This document shows positions 16,020-24,040 of a stretch of DNA of 36,956 nt, one piece after another. The translations under genes were made by a program, and so were the position numbers. The notes under the pieces are model-generated. The model saw only the letters and a program-made list of their open reading frames with translations. It searched no databases and was not told the DNA's origin. The number at the start of each line of letters is the position of its first letter. Positions within the stretch are counted from its first letter, which is position 1. Location: assembly GCA_945621435.1 (NCBI GenBank), contig CALZBR010000025.1:1-36956 (forward strand), read 5' to 3'. The DNA is from an uncultured Lachnospiraceae bacterium (GTDB taxonomy: Bacteria; Bacillota; Clostridia; Lachnospirales; Lachnospiraceae).

Positions 16020-17744
16020 ATGGAAAATACAAATAAAGTATCAAAAGAAGGTTTATTTCATAAAAAGAAACTGATTCGTTCGGCGGTTCCCTTTTTGGCG
16101 TTGTATTTTATGTTTTTTATCTATCTGCCCAGTGACAGCTTTATCAATAACTCCATAGACTTCCATTTTGCATATCAGTATTTTATTGGGTATGGAGTCC
16201 TTTTCTTTTTGGGGTTTACGGTGGTGTCCATATTGGTTGCCATGCTGTTACCGGGGAGGGTTCACAGAATTTTTATGGCTCTGGTGACGGGACTGGATAT
16301 TTGCGTTTATATACAGTATGTTTTCTTGAACCAGAATTTGATACTGCTGGACGGAGAGACCGTTGCATGGGAAAAGCACAAGACTTTTGCAACAGTCACT
16401 CTGATCGTGTGGATTGCAATCTTGTTTTTGTTCCCGGTATTGCAGATAAAATTTGCAAAAGGGTATGAGAAGATTCGGGTTAAGCTGCCGTTTTTTCTGT
16501 TTGCAATGCAGTTTGTTTCCTTAATTATCATGATTATTCTGGCAGGAAGCGAGATATTTAAGGTTAAGGCCGATTTTATGAGCGGACAGGAACAGTTTGT
16601 TGTTTCGTCCAGGAAGAATGTAATAGTATTTATGCTGGATGCGGTGGACAATATTTATTTTGAAAAAATCTTAGCCGAGAATCCTGAAGAATTCCAGGGG
16701 TATGAAGACTTCACGCTTTACAATAATACCTGCAGTGTGTTTGATTCCACACCGACCTCCACGACGCAGATGTTTACCGGAATGGATTTCCATGTAGAAC
16801 TGCCGGGAACGGAGTGGTATGAGCAGGCATGGAGCAGCGATAAGGCCAACGAGTTTTTTGACAGATTTCATCGGGCGGGCTATACAATAAACGGTTATTC
16901 CATTGAAACAGATTCCCAGAGCCACTATATCGGCAAGTTCGATAACTGTCAGGAATATACCAGTATGGATGACATGAATGTAGATGCCCTTGCGATGTCT
17001 TATGAGTTCAATAAGCTGGCATTGTACCGGGCACTGCCCTTTTTATTCAAGAAATATGTTGCCATGGAGAATGTGAACTTCAACGCACATTTCAGTTTGA
17101 AGAATAAGGTTTGTTATGACAACCAGGATTTTGCAAAACAAATGAAGTTAAGCTTAAGTGAGAGTGACAATAACTACCTGATTGTTCAACATCTCAATGG
17201 TACCCATTTCCCGTGTTCCGATCAGATTGGAGAGACGAAGTACCTGCTGGAGATGATCAGAGGATATATGGAACAGATGAAGGAGCTTGGAGTCTATGAC
17301 GAGGCGTGCATTATCATAACCTCGGATCATGGAGAACACAATGATTCCCATCCTGAATTCGGCGCCACGCCGATTATGATGATTAAGAGAGGCAACAGCT
17401 CCTCAGAGGAGATGACGATCTCAAGTGCGCCGGTATATCACAAAGACTTCCAGGCGACTCTGCTGGAGTGTGCGGGGCTTTATGACAAGGCGGCAGATGA
17501 GAGCGTTTTTGGCCGTTCCATGTTTGATATTGCGGAGGATGAATTGCGGGAACGCACCTGGTACGACAGGGGAAAGGATTCTGACTTTGAAAAAGTGCAA
17601 AGTTTGTCTTCCACCTCTTGGGCCTGGTCGGGCTGCAATGTGTATTTCAGTTATACTTATACCGGCGATGCAAGAGATCTCAGGAAAATGGTTGCGGAGC
17701 GCAACATAACGAAAATATATCAAATGACTGACAATAAGGGTTAG
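16020..17744 (+). CDS. Membrane alkaline-phosphatase-superfamily enzyme (sulfatase/LTA-synthase-like)
   Basis: A 574-aa protein with about five membrane segments (residues 20-37, 52-78, 84-104, 122-141, 157-178), then an extracytoplasmic catalytic domain. The core reads VIVFMLDAVD (metal Asp at 207), DSTPTSTTQMFTG (probable Thr nucleophile around 244-249) and ITSDHGEHND (metal Asp/His). This design is shared by lipoteichoic acid synthase and phosphoethanolamine or phosphoglycerol transferases, which move a phospho group from a lipid onto a surface polymer. The cysteine needed for formylglycine in true sulfatases is absent, which favours phosphotransfer. It is the first gene of the operon, 17 bases before the small membrane protein. 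The exact substrate is unknown. Confidence 0.82.
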   Translation: MENTNKVSKEGLFHKKKLIRSAVPFLALYFMFFIYLPSDSFINNSIDFHFAYQYFIGYGVLFFLGFTVVSILVAMLLPGRVHRIFMALVTGLDICVYIQYVFLNQNLILLDGETVAWEKHKTFATVTLIVWIAILFLFPVLQIKFAKGYEKIRVKLPFFLFAMQFVSLIIMIILAGSEIFKVKADFMSGQEQFVVSSRKNVIVFMLDAVDNIYFEKILAENPEEFQGYEDFTLYNNTCSVFDSTPTSTTQMFTGMDFHVELPGTEWYEQAWSSDKANEFFDRFHRAGYTINGYSIETDSQSHYIGKFDNCQEYTSMDDMNVDALAMSYEFNKLALYRALPFLFKKYVAMENVNFNAHFSLKNKVCYDNQDFAKQMKLSLSESDNNYLIVQHLNGTHFPCSDQIGETKYLLEMIRGYMEQMKELGVYDEACIIITSDHGEHNDSHPEFGATPIMMIKRGNSSSEEMTISSAPVYHKDFQATLLECAGLYDKAADESVFGRSMFDIAEDELRERTWYDRGKDSDFEKVQSLSSTSWAWSGCNVYFSYTYTGDARDLRKMVAERNITKIYQMTDNKG

Positions 17745-17761
17745 AAAGGTTAGGTACAAAA

Positions 17762-18025
17762 ATGAACAACTTAGAAACAGCTGTAAATGTATATCTCTAT
17801 ATCGATCCTGCCACCACCAGCTATATTATTCAGATCATAGCCGGTGTGGTAATTGCCTGTGGCGCGGGTCTCGGCGTTTTTTGGAACAAGCTTTCCAGAT
17901 ATTTTCGCAAGAAGAAGGCTGATAAGCTCAATCCCATTGAACAGACGGACATCAATACAAGCTCTGAATTCGGTGAGAAAGAGGTTGTCACAGCAGATGA
18001 TCTCCTGGCAGATGATGAAAAGTAA
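17762..18025 (+). CDS. Small membrane protein with YIDPATTSY motif (87 aa)
   Basis: It has a short N terminus, then the motif YIDPATTSYIIQI running straight into one membrane segment (residues 20-42). A basic stretch (KLSRYFRKKKADK) and an acidic tail follow, so the tail should be cytoplasmic. From memory, small proteins with a similar YIDPGTGS motif sit beside surface-polymer and alkaline-phosphatase-superfamily genes in several phyla, but their role is not known to me. It lies between the phosphotransferase and the YidC fusion with 17- and 31-base gaps, so it is surely co-transcribed. A structural or assembly partner of the two enzymes is likely. No catalytic motif is seen. Confidence 0.72.
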   Translation: MNNLETAVNVYLYIDPATTSYIIQIIAGVVIACGAGLGVFWNKLSRYFRKKKADKLNPIEQTDINTSSEFGEKEVVTADDLLADDEK

Positions 18026-18056
18026 ATAGCAGATGATGGTGAGGATATAGATAACC

Positions 18057-20090
18057 ATGGGTGTAGTTATAGAGTTTCTGAGCAGTACCTTAAGTGTGAT
18101 TCTGAAGGCATGTTATCAACTTACCGGTAACTATGGTATCAGTATCATAATTTTTACTTTGATTACCAAGTTCATACTTTTCCCGGTGAATATTTTCATA
18201 CAGAAAAATTCCATTAAAATGGTAAAAATGCAGCCTCAACTGGACGCTCTGAAGATCAAGTACATCGACGATAAGGATAAGCTGATTGATGAGCAGCAGG
18301 CACTGTATAAGAAGAATCACTATCATTCCTCGGTAAGCATTATCCCTTTGATTTTTCAGCTCGCGCTGGTCATGGGGCTTTTGGATGTCATCTACAAACC
18401 CCTGACGTATCTGTTGAAGGTCGGCGCTGCTGACATTGCATCACTCAGTATGTGGACTCAGGGACTTCTGGGAGTGGAGGATCTGGGGAAAACAGCGCAG
18501 ATTCAGGTGATTCGTCAGATCCAGAGCGGGCAGACATTGCCGGCAGGACTTACGGACGGATTGGCATCTGTGATCAATTCCTTTGATATGAAATTTCTGG
18601 GGTTGGACTTAGGCGTAACGCCTTCCCCGGAAAGCGGAGCAGTTTATCTGTTAATTCCTGTATTTGCGGCGCTCAGTGCCCTGTTCATGTGCGTAGTGCA
18701 GAATAAAATCAACATTCTGCAGGTGACAGCGGGCAAATGGAATCGGTATGGTATGACGCTGTTCATGATGGCGTTTTCGGCATATTTTTCCTGCCTGGTA
18801 CCTGCGGGTGTGGGAATCTACTGGATCTTCGGTAATCTCTTTGCGGTTCCCAGCATTCTTGTGCTGAATGCCGTGATCCCTCCGAGGAAATACATTGATA
18901 TAGAGCATCTCAAACGGGTGCAGCAACAGAAGATTATCCAGGAAGAAAAATATCAGAAATATCACAAAAAGGAAAAAGAAGACTATAAGAGATTTTTCCG
19001 GGTGCGTGATATGCAGCTGATGATTTACTCTGAATCACAGGGATTTTATAAGTATTTTGCAGGCATGATAGATTATATCTGCGAGAATTCGGATATTCAG
19101 ATTCATTATGTCACCAGTGACCCGGAGGATAAGATTCTTTCGGATAAACGTGAGCAGCTGCATTCTTATTATGTATCCAGGGATAAATATCTGATTCCTC
19201 TGTTTATGAAGCTGGATTGTGACATTTGTGTCATGACTGTGCCGGATCTTGAAAAATATCATATCAAGCGTTCGCGCGTGAGAAATGATATTGAATATAT
19301 CTATATTTCCCACGGTATGGGAAGTAATAATCTGACCCTGAGGAAGGGAGCCCTGGACTGGTACGACACCATTTATTGTGTGGGACCTCATGCGGTAAGT
19401 GAGATTCGTGAGACAGAGGAACTGTATCACCTGAAGAAAAAGAGAGTCGTGGAAGTGGGGTATACTCTTCTCGATGATATGCTGCAGGAATATAGCAAGT
19501 CGACTCATACTTCAAATGAAAAACCGAAGATAATGATTGCTCCTTCCTGGCAGCCTGAGAATATTATAGATTTGTGCGTGGAGGAGCTTCTGGATGCCCT
19601 TGCAGGCTCGGGATATCAGGTGGTACTCAGACCTCATCCTCAGCAGGTGCGTTACCAGCCTGAGCTTTTCAATGAGCTGAAAGAGAAGTACAAGGAGAAC
19701 GGGAATATTGAGATTCAGACTGATTTTACCCTGAACTCTCCGGTTATGGAGTCGGATCTTCTGATAACGGACTGGTCCGGCATCTGTTGGGAATATGCGT
19801 TCACCACAAAGCGACCGGTGCTTTTTATCAATACTCCCATGAAGGTCATGAATGCAGAGTATGATAAGATACCAACGGTGCCTATGAATATTGCGCTGAG
19901 AGATGTGATTGGAAGAAATATTGAGGTTTCCGAGCTAGGCTCTATCTGTGATGTCGTGAAGGAGATGCTTGATGACGGAGCGGCATATGAAAAGACTATA
20001 ACGGAAACACTGGAAAAGAGCATCTTTAACATTGGAAAGAGTAAGATTGTAAGTGGCAAATATATTATCAGATCCCTGAAGGGAAGATAA
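18057..20090 (+). CDS. Fusion: YidC/Oxa1-type insertase domain plus CDP-glycerol glycerophosphotransferase domain
   Basis: One 677-aa polypeptide. Residues 1-275 are a YidC/Oxa1 domain: the first segment NYGISIIIFTLITKFILFP is followed by KNSIKMVKMQPQL and the cytoplasmic hairpin, then four more membrane segments up to VGIYWIFGNLFAVPSILVL. The usual groove Arg is Lys (K38). Residues 282-312 form a charged helical linker. Residues 318-677 are a TagF/TagB-like domain with ISHGMGS (H419), VGYTLLDDM, IAPSWQPEN, RPHPQ (H527) and ITDWSG (D572, S574). That domain would polymerise or transfer glycerol or ribitol phosphate from its CDP form. No stop or frameshift separates the halves. The sequence suggests an insertase fold reused as a membrane platform or lipid flippase for the transferase. 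Confidence 0.9.
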   Translation: MGVVIEFLSSTLSVILKACYQLTGNYGISIIIFTLITKFILFPVNIFIQKNSIKMVKMQPQLDALKIKYIDDKDKLIDEQQALYKKNHYHSSVSIIPLIFQLALVMGLLDVIYKPLTYLLKVGAADIASLSMWTQGLLGVEDLGKTAQIQVIRQIQSGQTLPAGLTDGLASVINSFDMKFLGLDLGVTPSPESGAVYLLIPVFAALSALFMCVVQNKINILQVTAGKWNRYGMTLFMMAFSAYFSCLVPAGVGIYWIFGNLFAVPSILVLNAVIPPRKYIDIEHLKRVQQQKIIQEEKYQKYHKKEKEDYKRFFRVRDMQLMIYSESQGFYKYFAGMIDYICENSDIQIHYVTSDPEDKILSDKREQLHSYYVSRDKYLIPLFMKLDCDICVMTVPDLEKYHIKRSRVRNDIEYIYISHGMGSNNLTLRKGALDWYDTIYCVGPHAVSEIRETEELYHLKKKRVVEVGYTLLDDMLQEYSKSTHTSNEKPKIMIAPSWQPENIIDLCVEELLDALAGSGYQVVLRPHPQQVRYQPELFNELKEKYKENGNIEIQTDFTLNSPVMESDLLITDWSGICWEYAFTTKRPVLFINTPMKVMNAEYDKIPTVPMNIALRDVIGRNIEVSELGSICDVVKEMLDDGAAYEKTITETLEKSIFNIGKSKIVSGKYIIRSLKGR

Positions 20091-20123
20091 TATAGTATCG
20101 GGAAACGGAATGAGGATTAGTCG

Positions 20124-21209
20124 ATGAAGATTACCGTTGTGGGTGGTGGAAACGTAGGAACTCAAATTGCAGTGAACTGTGCTGCAAAGGGACATCCTGT
20201 TACCATGTACTCTTCCAGACCGGATGAGTTTCGAAAAGAGCCGGAGATTGTTGACGAGAACGATTATTGTATCCTGAAGGGCAGCCTGCACAAGGCGACC
20301 TATGACGATGAGGAAGCATTTTCCGGAGCGGAGCTTATCTTTGTCACCCTTCCGGCCTTTTGCATGAAGGAAATCGGGGAAAGAATAGAGCAATATGTCT
20401 CGGAGGGAGCGATTGTCTGCATTGTTCCCGGTACCGGCGGAGGAGAGTGCTGCTTCCGGGGCTGTATACAAAAGGGAGCTGTTCTTGCAGGGCTTCAGAG
20501 AGTTCCTGCTATTGCGAGATTAGTGAAGTATGGAGAAAAGGTTCGGGTAACCGGGTATAAGACGGAACTAAAGCTGGGAACACTGCCGGCAGCTGAGGCG
20601 GGCAGGTGTGCAATGATTATTGCGGGGATTTTCGATATTCCCTGTCTGGCGTTGAACAATTATTTAAATGTAACGTTAACGCCCTCCAATCCAATCCTGC
20701 ATACTACGAGACTGTATACCTTGTTTCGGGAGGATACGCCTGATAAGATCTATTCTCGAATTCCTCTGTTTTATCAGGAATGGAGCATGGAATCGGCAGA
20801 GGAATTGTTGGCTTGTGATGATGAGCTGCAGTTTGTGTGTAAAAAAATGAAAGAATTCGATTTGTCGGAGGTAAAATCTCTGAGGGAACACTACGAAAGC
20901 CCGACAGCAGAGAGAATGACAGCCAAAATACAGAGTATCAAAGCGTTTCAGGGATTATTGACACCTATGGTTGCGCAGAATGAGGGCTTCCGCCCGGATT
21001 ATCAGTCCAGATATTTCACGGCAGACTTTTCCTATGGACTGGCGATTCTGGTAAATGTGGCAGAACTGTGTGGCGCGGAGGTGCCTCATATGAAGAAGGT
21101 ATTAGAGTGGTACTACAAAGTGTCCGGCGATCAGCATAGATTTTCGTATGCGGATTACGGCATAGATACTTATGAACAATTTGTTCGTTTTTATAAGTTT
21201 TATAGATAA
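20124..21209 (+). CDS. NAD/NADP octopine/opine dehydrogenase-family protein
   Basis: A 361-aa oxidoreductase. The N-terminal Rossmann fold starts at once (KITVVGGGNVGTQIA), and the C-terminal half has the opine-dehydrogenase pattern SNPILHTTRLY, whose His would be catalytic. Classical members reductively join an amino acid to a 2-oxo acid, such as pyruvate or 2-oxoglutarate. Here it ends an operon of surface-polymer genes, with GAGG eight bases before the ATG. It may therefore make an opine-like building block or decoration, or oxidise a polyol phosphate precursor. No other metabolic gene nearby explains it. The family assignment is good, the substrate open. Confidence 0.8.
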   Translation: MKITVVGGGNVGTQIAVNCAAKGHPVTMYSSRPDEFRKEPEIVDENDYCILKGSLHKATYDDEEAFSGAELIFVTLPAFCMKEIGERIEQYVSEGAIVCIVPGTGGGECCFRGCIQKGAVLAGLQRVPAIARLVKYGEKVRVTGYKTELKLGTLPAAEAGRCAMIIAGIFDIPCLALNNYLNVTLTPSNPILHTTRLYTLFREDTPDKIYSRIPLFYQEWSMESAEELLACDDELQFVCKKMKEFDLSEVKSLREHYESPTAERMTAKIQSIKAFQGLLTPMVAQNEGFRPDYQSRYFTADFSYGLAILVNVAELCGAEVPHMKKVLEWYYKVSGDQHRFSYADYGIDTYEQFVRFYKFYR

Positions 21210-21218
21210 ACAAAACAG

Positions 21219-21258
21219 CCCGGCGGTAGAATTGAAGTAAGCAAATTCTACTGCCGGG
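21219..21258. terminator. Bidirectional terminator between convergent operons
   Basis: A 15-bp stem with one G-U pair (CCCGGCGGTAGAATT at 21219-21233, AATTCTACTGCCGGG at 21244-21258) has a 10-base loop. On the minus strand it is followed by CTGTTTTGTTT, and on the plus strand by TCATTTGGTTGTT. It ends the polymer operon and the cellobiose phosphorylase gene. Confidence 0.85.
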
Positions 21259-21302
21259 TCATTTGGTTGTTGGATTAATTGAAAGAACTATTTAGTAAAA
21301 AA

Positions 21303-23738
21303 TCAGCCCATGGTGATTACCACATTATATTCCTTCTTGCCCTTTTCGTAAGGAATGATGTGACCGTCTACTGCCTTGCCGTCAACGGTCATGGAAACAA
21401 CACCTTTCTGGACATTGTTGGGATTCTTTACCTCAATGTTGTAAATACCCTCACGGAATGCTCTGGTCAGCTTGAAGTCGCCGAAGCCTTCGGGAACACA
21501 GGGATCGATGGAAAGTCCTGTGTGAGTGGGATATACGCCCAGGATGTACTGGGAGATATTTACAAAGGTCCATGCTGCGGTACCGGTGAGCCAGCTGTTT
21601 TTAGCTTCGCCATGGTACTTGGCATCCCGACCTGCTACCATCTGAGAGTATACATAAGGCTCGGTGCGATGGATTTCGCTGATGTCCTCGATGTAGGCAG
21701 GGCAGGTCTTCTTGTAAATCTCGAATGCTCTGTCACCTCTTCCGATAACGGTTTCTGCGATGGAAACCCAGGGGTTGTTGTGGCAGAAGATACCGGCATT
21801 CTCCTTGTACCCGGGGGGATAGGAGGAAACTTCGCCAAGCTCTAAGTGATACTCGGTATATGCGGGCTGCAGAATCATGACACCGTACTTGGTATCCAGG
21901 CGTTCCTTTACGGAGTTCAGAGCCTTCTCTGCAAGTCCTTCCTTCACGCCTACGCCGGCCAGTACACAGAAGCCCTGAGGCTCGATGTAAATCTGACCTT
22001 CCTTACATTCTTTGGAACCAACCTTGTGGCTGTATGCGTCATAAGCACGGAGGAACCAATCGCCGTCCCAGCCGTCGGCCAGGATAGCATCATACATGGC
22101 GGCAACTTCTTTGCGTGCTCTTGCGGCTTCCTCGGCATCGCCCATGAGCTCACAGAGCTGTGCGTATTCCTCACCGTATTTTACAAACATACCTGCGATA
22201 AATACAGACTCCGCAACAGGTCCTTCGCTGGGACCGAAGGTCTGGAAGGATTCGCCGGGATGAGCGGAGAAGCAGTTCAGGTTCAGACAGTCGTTCCAGT
22301 CTGCGCGTCCGATCAGAGGAAGGTTGTGAGGTCCCTTGTGGTTTACTGTGTAATCAAAGGAGCGCTTTAAATGATTCATCAGAGGTGTTGCCACGCTCAT
22401 GTCGTTGTCAAAGGGAACCATCTCGGTAAGGATAGAGGTATCACCGGTCTCACGAACGTAAGCGGAGGTACCTGCAATCAGCCACAGAGGGTCATCGTTG
22501 AAGCCACTGCCGATATCGGAATTTCCCTTCTTGGTAAGGGGCTGATACTGATGATATGCGCTGCCGTCCTGGAACTGGGTGGAGGCAATATCAATAATAC
22601 GCTCTCTTGCACGGTCGGGAATCAGGTGCACGAAGCCCAGCAAATCCTGACAGGAATCGCGGAAGCCCATGCCACGGCCGATACCGGACTCGTAGTAGGA
22701 AGCGGAACGTGACATATTGAAGGTTACCATACACTGGTACTGGTTCCAGGTATTTACCATACGGTTAACCTTGTCATCGCCGGACTCAACGGTGTACTTG
22801 GAAAGTAGCTGCTTCCAATATTCCTGCAGCTCTGCAAATGCCTTGTCTACACCTGCTTCTGTGTCATATTTCTTCAGCATGTCCCATGCTTTTTTCTTAT
22901 TTATTATGCCGTAGGACTCCCACTTGTCATCTTCGGCATTCTCGATATAGCCCAGAACAAATATGTAGGTCTTGCTTTCGCCGGGAGCCAGAGTCATATT
23001 CAGCTGATGGGAAGCGATGGGTGACCAGCCGCTTGCCATGGAGTTGGTGCAGGCACCCTTTTCCACAGCTTCGGGCTTGTCGGCGCCTCTGTATGCGCCC
23101 AGGAACTCGTCACGGATCGTATCAAAGCCGGCGATAGGAGCGTTTACGGAATAAACAGCATAGTGATTACGACGCTCTCTGTACTCGGTCTTATGGAAAA
23201 TGGTGGAATCCACCACTTCTACTTCGCCGGTGCTTAAGTTTCTCTGGAAGTTCTTCATGTCGTCATCGGCGTTCCAGAGACACCATTCCACATAGGAGAA
23301 TACGGAGAGATTCTTAACGTCGCCTGACTCGTTGGTAATGGTCAGCTTCTGAATCTCACAGTTGTCATTCATGGGAACGAAAGAAAGCAAAGATGCTTTT
23401 ACATTATCCTTTACACCTGTAAAACGGCTGTAACCGATACCGTGACGGCACTCGTAGCTGTCCAGTTCAGTCTTGGTGGGCTGCCAGCCGGGATTCCAGA
23501 TGGTATCGCCATCCTTAATATAGAAGTATTTGCCGTTGACATCCCCGGGAACGCTGTTGTAGCGATAACGGGTCATACGCAGAAGCTTAGCATCCTTATA
23601 AAAGGTGTAGCCGCCGCAGGTGTTGGAAATCAGACTAAAGAACTCGTTGCAACCCAGATAGTTGATCCAGGGCAGGGGAGTTTTAGGGGTGGTGATCACA
23701 TATTCCTGATGGGAATCATCGAAAAAACCAAATTTCAT
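21303..23738 (-). CDS. cbp: Cellobiose phosphorylase (GH94)
   Basis: An 811-aa cytoplasmic enzyme that splits cellobiose with phosphate into glucose 1-phosphate and glucose, saving ATP. It begins with [20 protein letters not shown] and contains the GH94 catalytic region ([13 protein letters not shown] and [12 protein letters not shown], with the general-acid Asp) and the C-terminal LTGTAAW motif. Length equals that known for clostridial cellobiose phosphorylases. The ATG at 23738 follows GGAGG by six bases; an ATG five codons earlier lies upstream of that site. It is divergent from the LacI and transport genes and shares their 17-bp operator, so imported cello-oligosaccharides are probably its substrate. 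A related GH94 specificity, such as longer chains, is less likely. Confidence 0.92.
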   Translation of the reverse strand: MKFGFFDDSHQEYVITTPKTPLPWINYLGCNEFFSLISNTCGGYTFYKDAKLLRMTRYRYNSVPGDVNGKYFYIKDGDTIWNPGWQPTKTELDSYECRHGIGYSRFTGVKDNVKASLLSFVPMNDNCEIQKLTITNESGDVKNLSVFSYVEWCLWNADDDMKNFQRNLSTGEVEVVDSTIFHKTEYRERRNHYAVYSVNAPIAGFDTIRDEFLGAYRGADKPEAVEKGACTNSMASGWSPIASHQLNMTLAPGESKTYIFVLGYIENAEDDKWESYGIINKKKAWDMLKKYDTEAGVDKAFAELQEYWKQLLSKYTVESGDDKVNRMVNTWNQYQCMVTFNMSRSASYYESGIGRGMGFRDSCQDLLGFVHLIPDRARERIIDIASTQFQDGSAYHQYQPLTKKGNSDIGSGFNDDPLWLIAGTSAYVRETGDTSILTEMVPFDNDMSVATPLMNHLKRSFDYTVNHKGPHNLPLIGRADWNDCLNLNCFSAHPGESFQTFGPSEGPVAESVFIAGMFVKYGEEYAQLCELMGDAEEAARARKEVAAMYDAILADGWDGDWFLRAYDAYSHKVGSKECKEGQIYIEPQGFCVLAGVGVKEGLAEKALNSVKERLDTKYGVMILQPAYTEYHLELGEVSSYPPGYKENAGIFCHNNPWVSIAETVIGRGDRAFEIYKKTCPAYIEDISEIHRTEPYVYSQMVAGRDAKYHGEAKNSWLTGTAAWTFVNISQYILGVYPTHTGLSIDPCVPEGFGDFKLTRAFREGIYNIEVKNPNNVQKGVVSMTVDGKAVDGHIIPYEKGKKEYNVVITMG

Positions 23739-23791
23739 TTTGAGCCTCCTCATTGTTATTAGTAGATAGTAACCGGTAATTCCAAGATGCG

Positions 23792-23808
23792 TACGAAAAC
23801 GATTAAGT
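23792..23808. promoter_or_regulatory. LacI operator at the cellobiose phosphorylase promoter
   Basis: TACGAAAACGATTAAGT occurs here and again, identically, at 24003-24019. The central AAACG resembles many LacI/GalR boxes. This copy lies about 20 bases downstream of the minus-strand -10 box, where a bound repressor would block transcription. Confidence 0.68.
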
Positions 23809-23827
23809 TAAATTAATTATCAATAAA

Positions 23828-23856
23828 ATTGTATATAAAACTGAGCAAAAATGCAA
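23828..23856 (-). promoter_or_regulatory. Promoter of the cellobiose phosphorylase gene
   Basis: On the minus strand TTGCAT (23856-23851), 17 bases, then TACAAT (23833-23828). It leaves a leader of about 85 bases containing the LacI box. Confidence 0.65.
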
Positions 23857-23968
23857 TAGTCAGTTGAAAAATATCTAAAAAAATATCCAATATTATATAT
23901 TTTTACTTTGATTTATCGAATGTAAAATCTGTGCTTGTACAAAAAGTACAAAAGAAATAAATAAATGC

Positions 23969-23997
23969 TTGCCAAAATGAACAAAGTGTAGTATAGT
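23969..23997 (+). promoter_or_regulatory. Promoter of the lacI-type/ABC transport operon
   Basis: TTGCCA (23969-23974), 17 bases and TATAGT (23992-23997). The LacI box starts five bases after the -10, so it covers the transcription start. Confidence 0.7.
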
Positions 23998-24002
23998 ATT
24001 AT

Positions 24003-24019
24003 TACGAAAACGATTAAGT
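24003..24019. promoter_or_regulatory. LacI operator at the regulator's own promoter
   Basis: This is the second identical copy of TACGAAAACGATTAAGT, 22 bases before the LacI start codon. Having the same box at both divergent promoters points to one regulator for enzyme and transporter, with autoregulation. Confidence 0.7.
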
Positions 24020-24040
24020 GCTGATTACGGAGAAGAAACC

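Noticed and set aside
18057..20090. Reading the first half as the housekeeping YidC/SpoIIIJ
   Set aside because: The usual neighbours rpmH, rnpA and jag are absent, the groove Arg is changed, and the protein continues in frame into a transferase domain.
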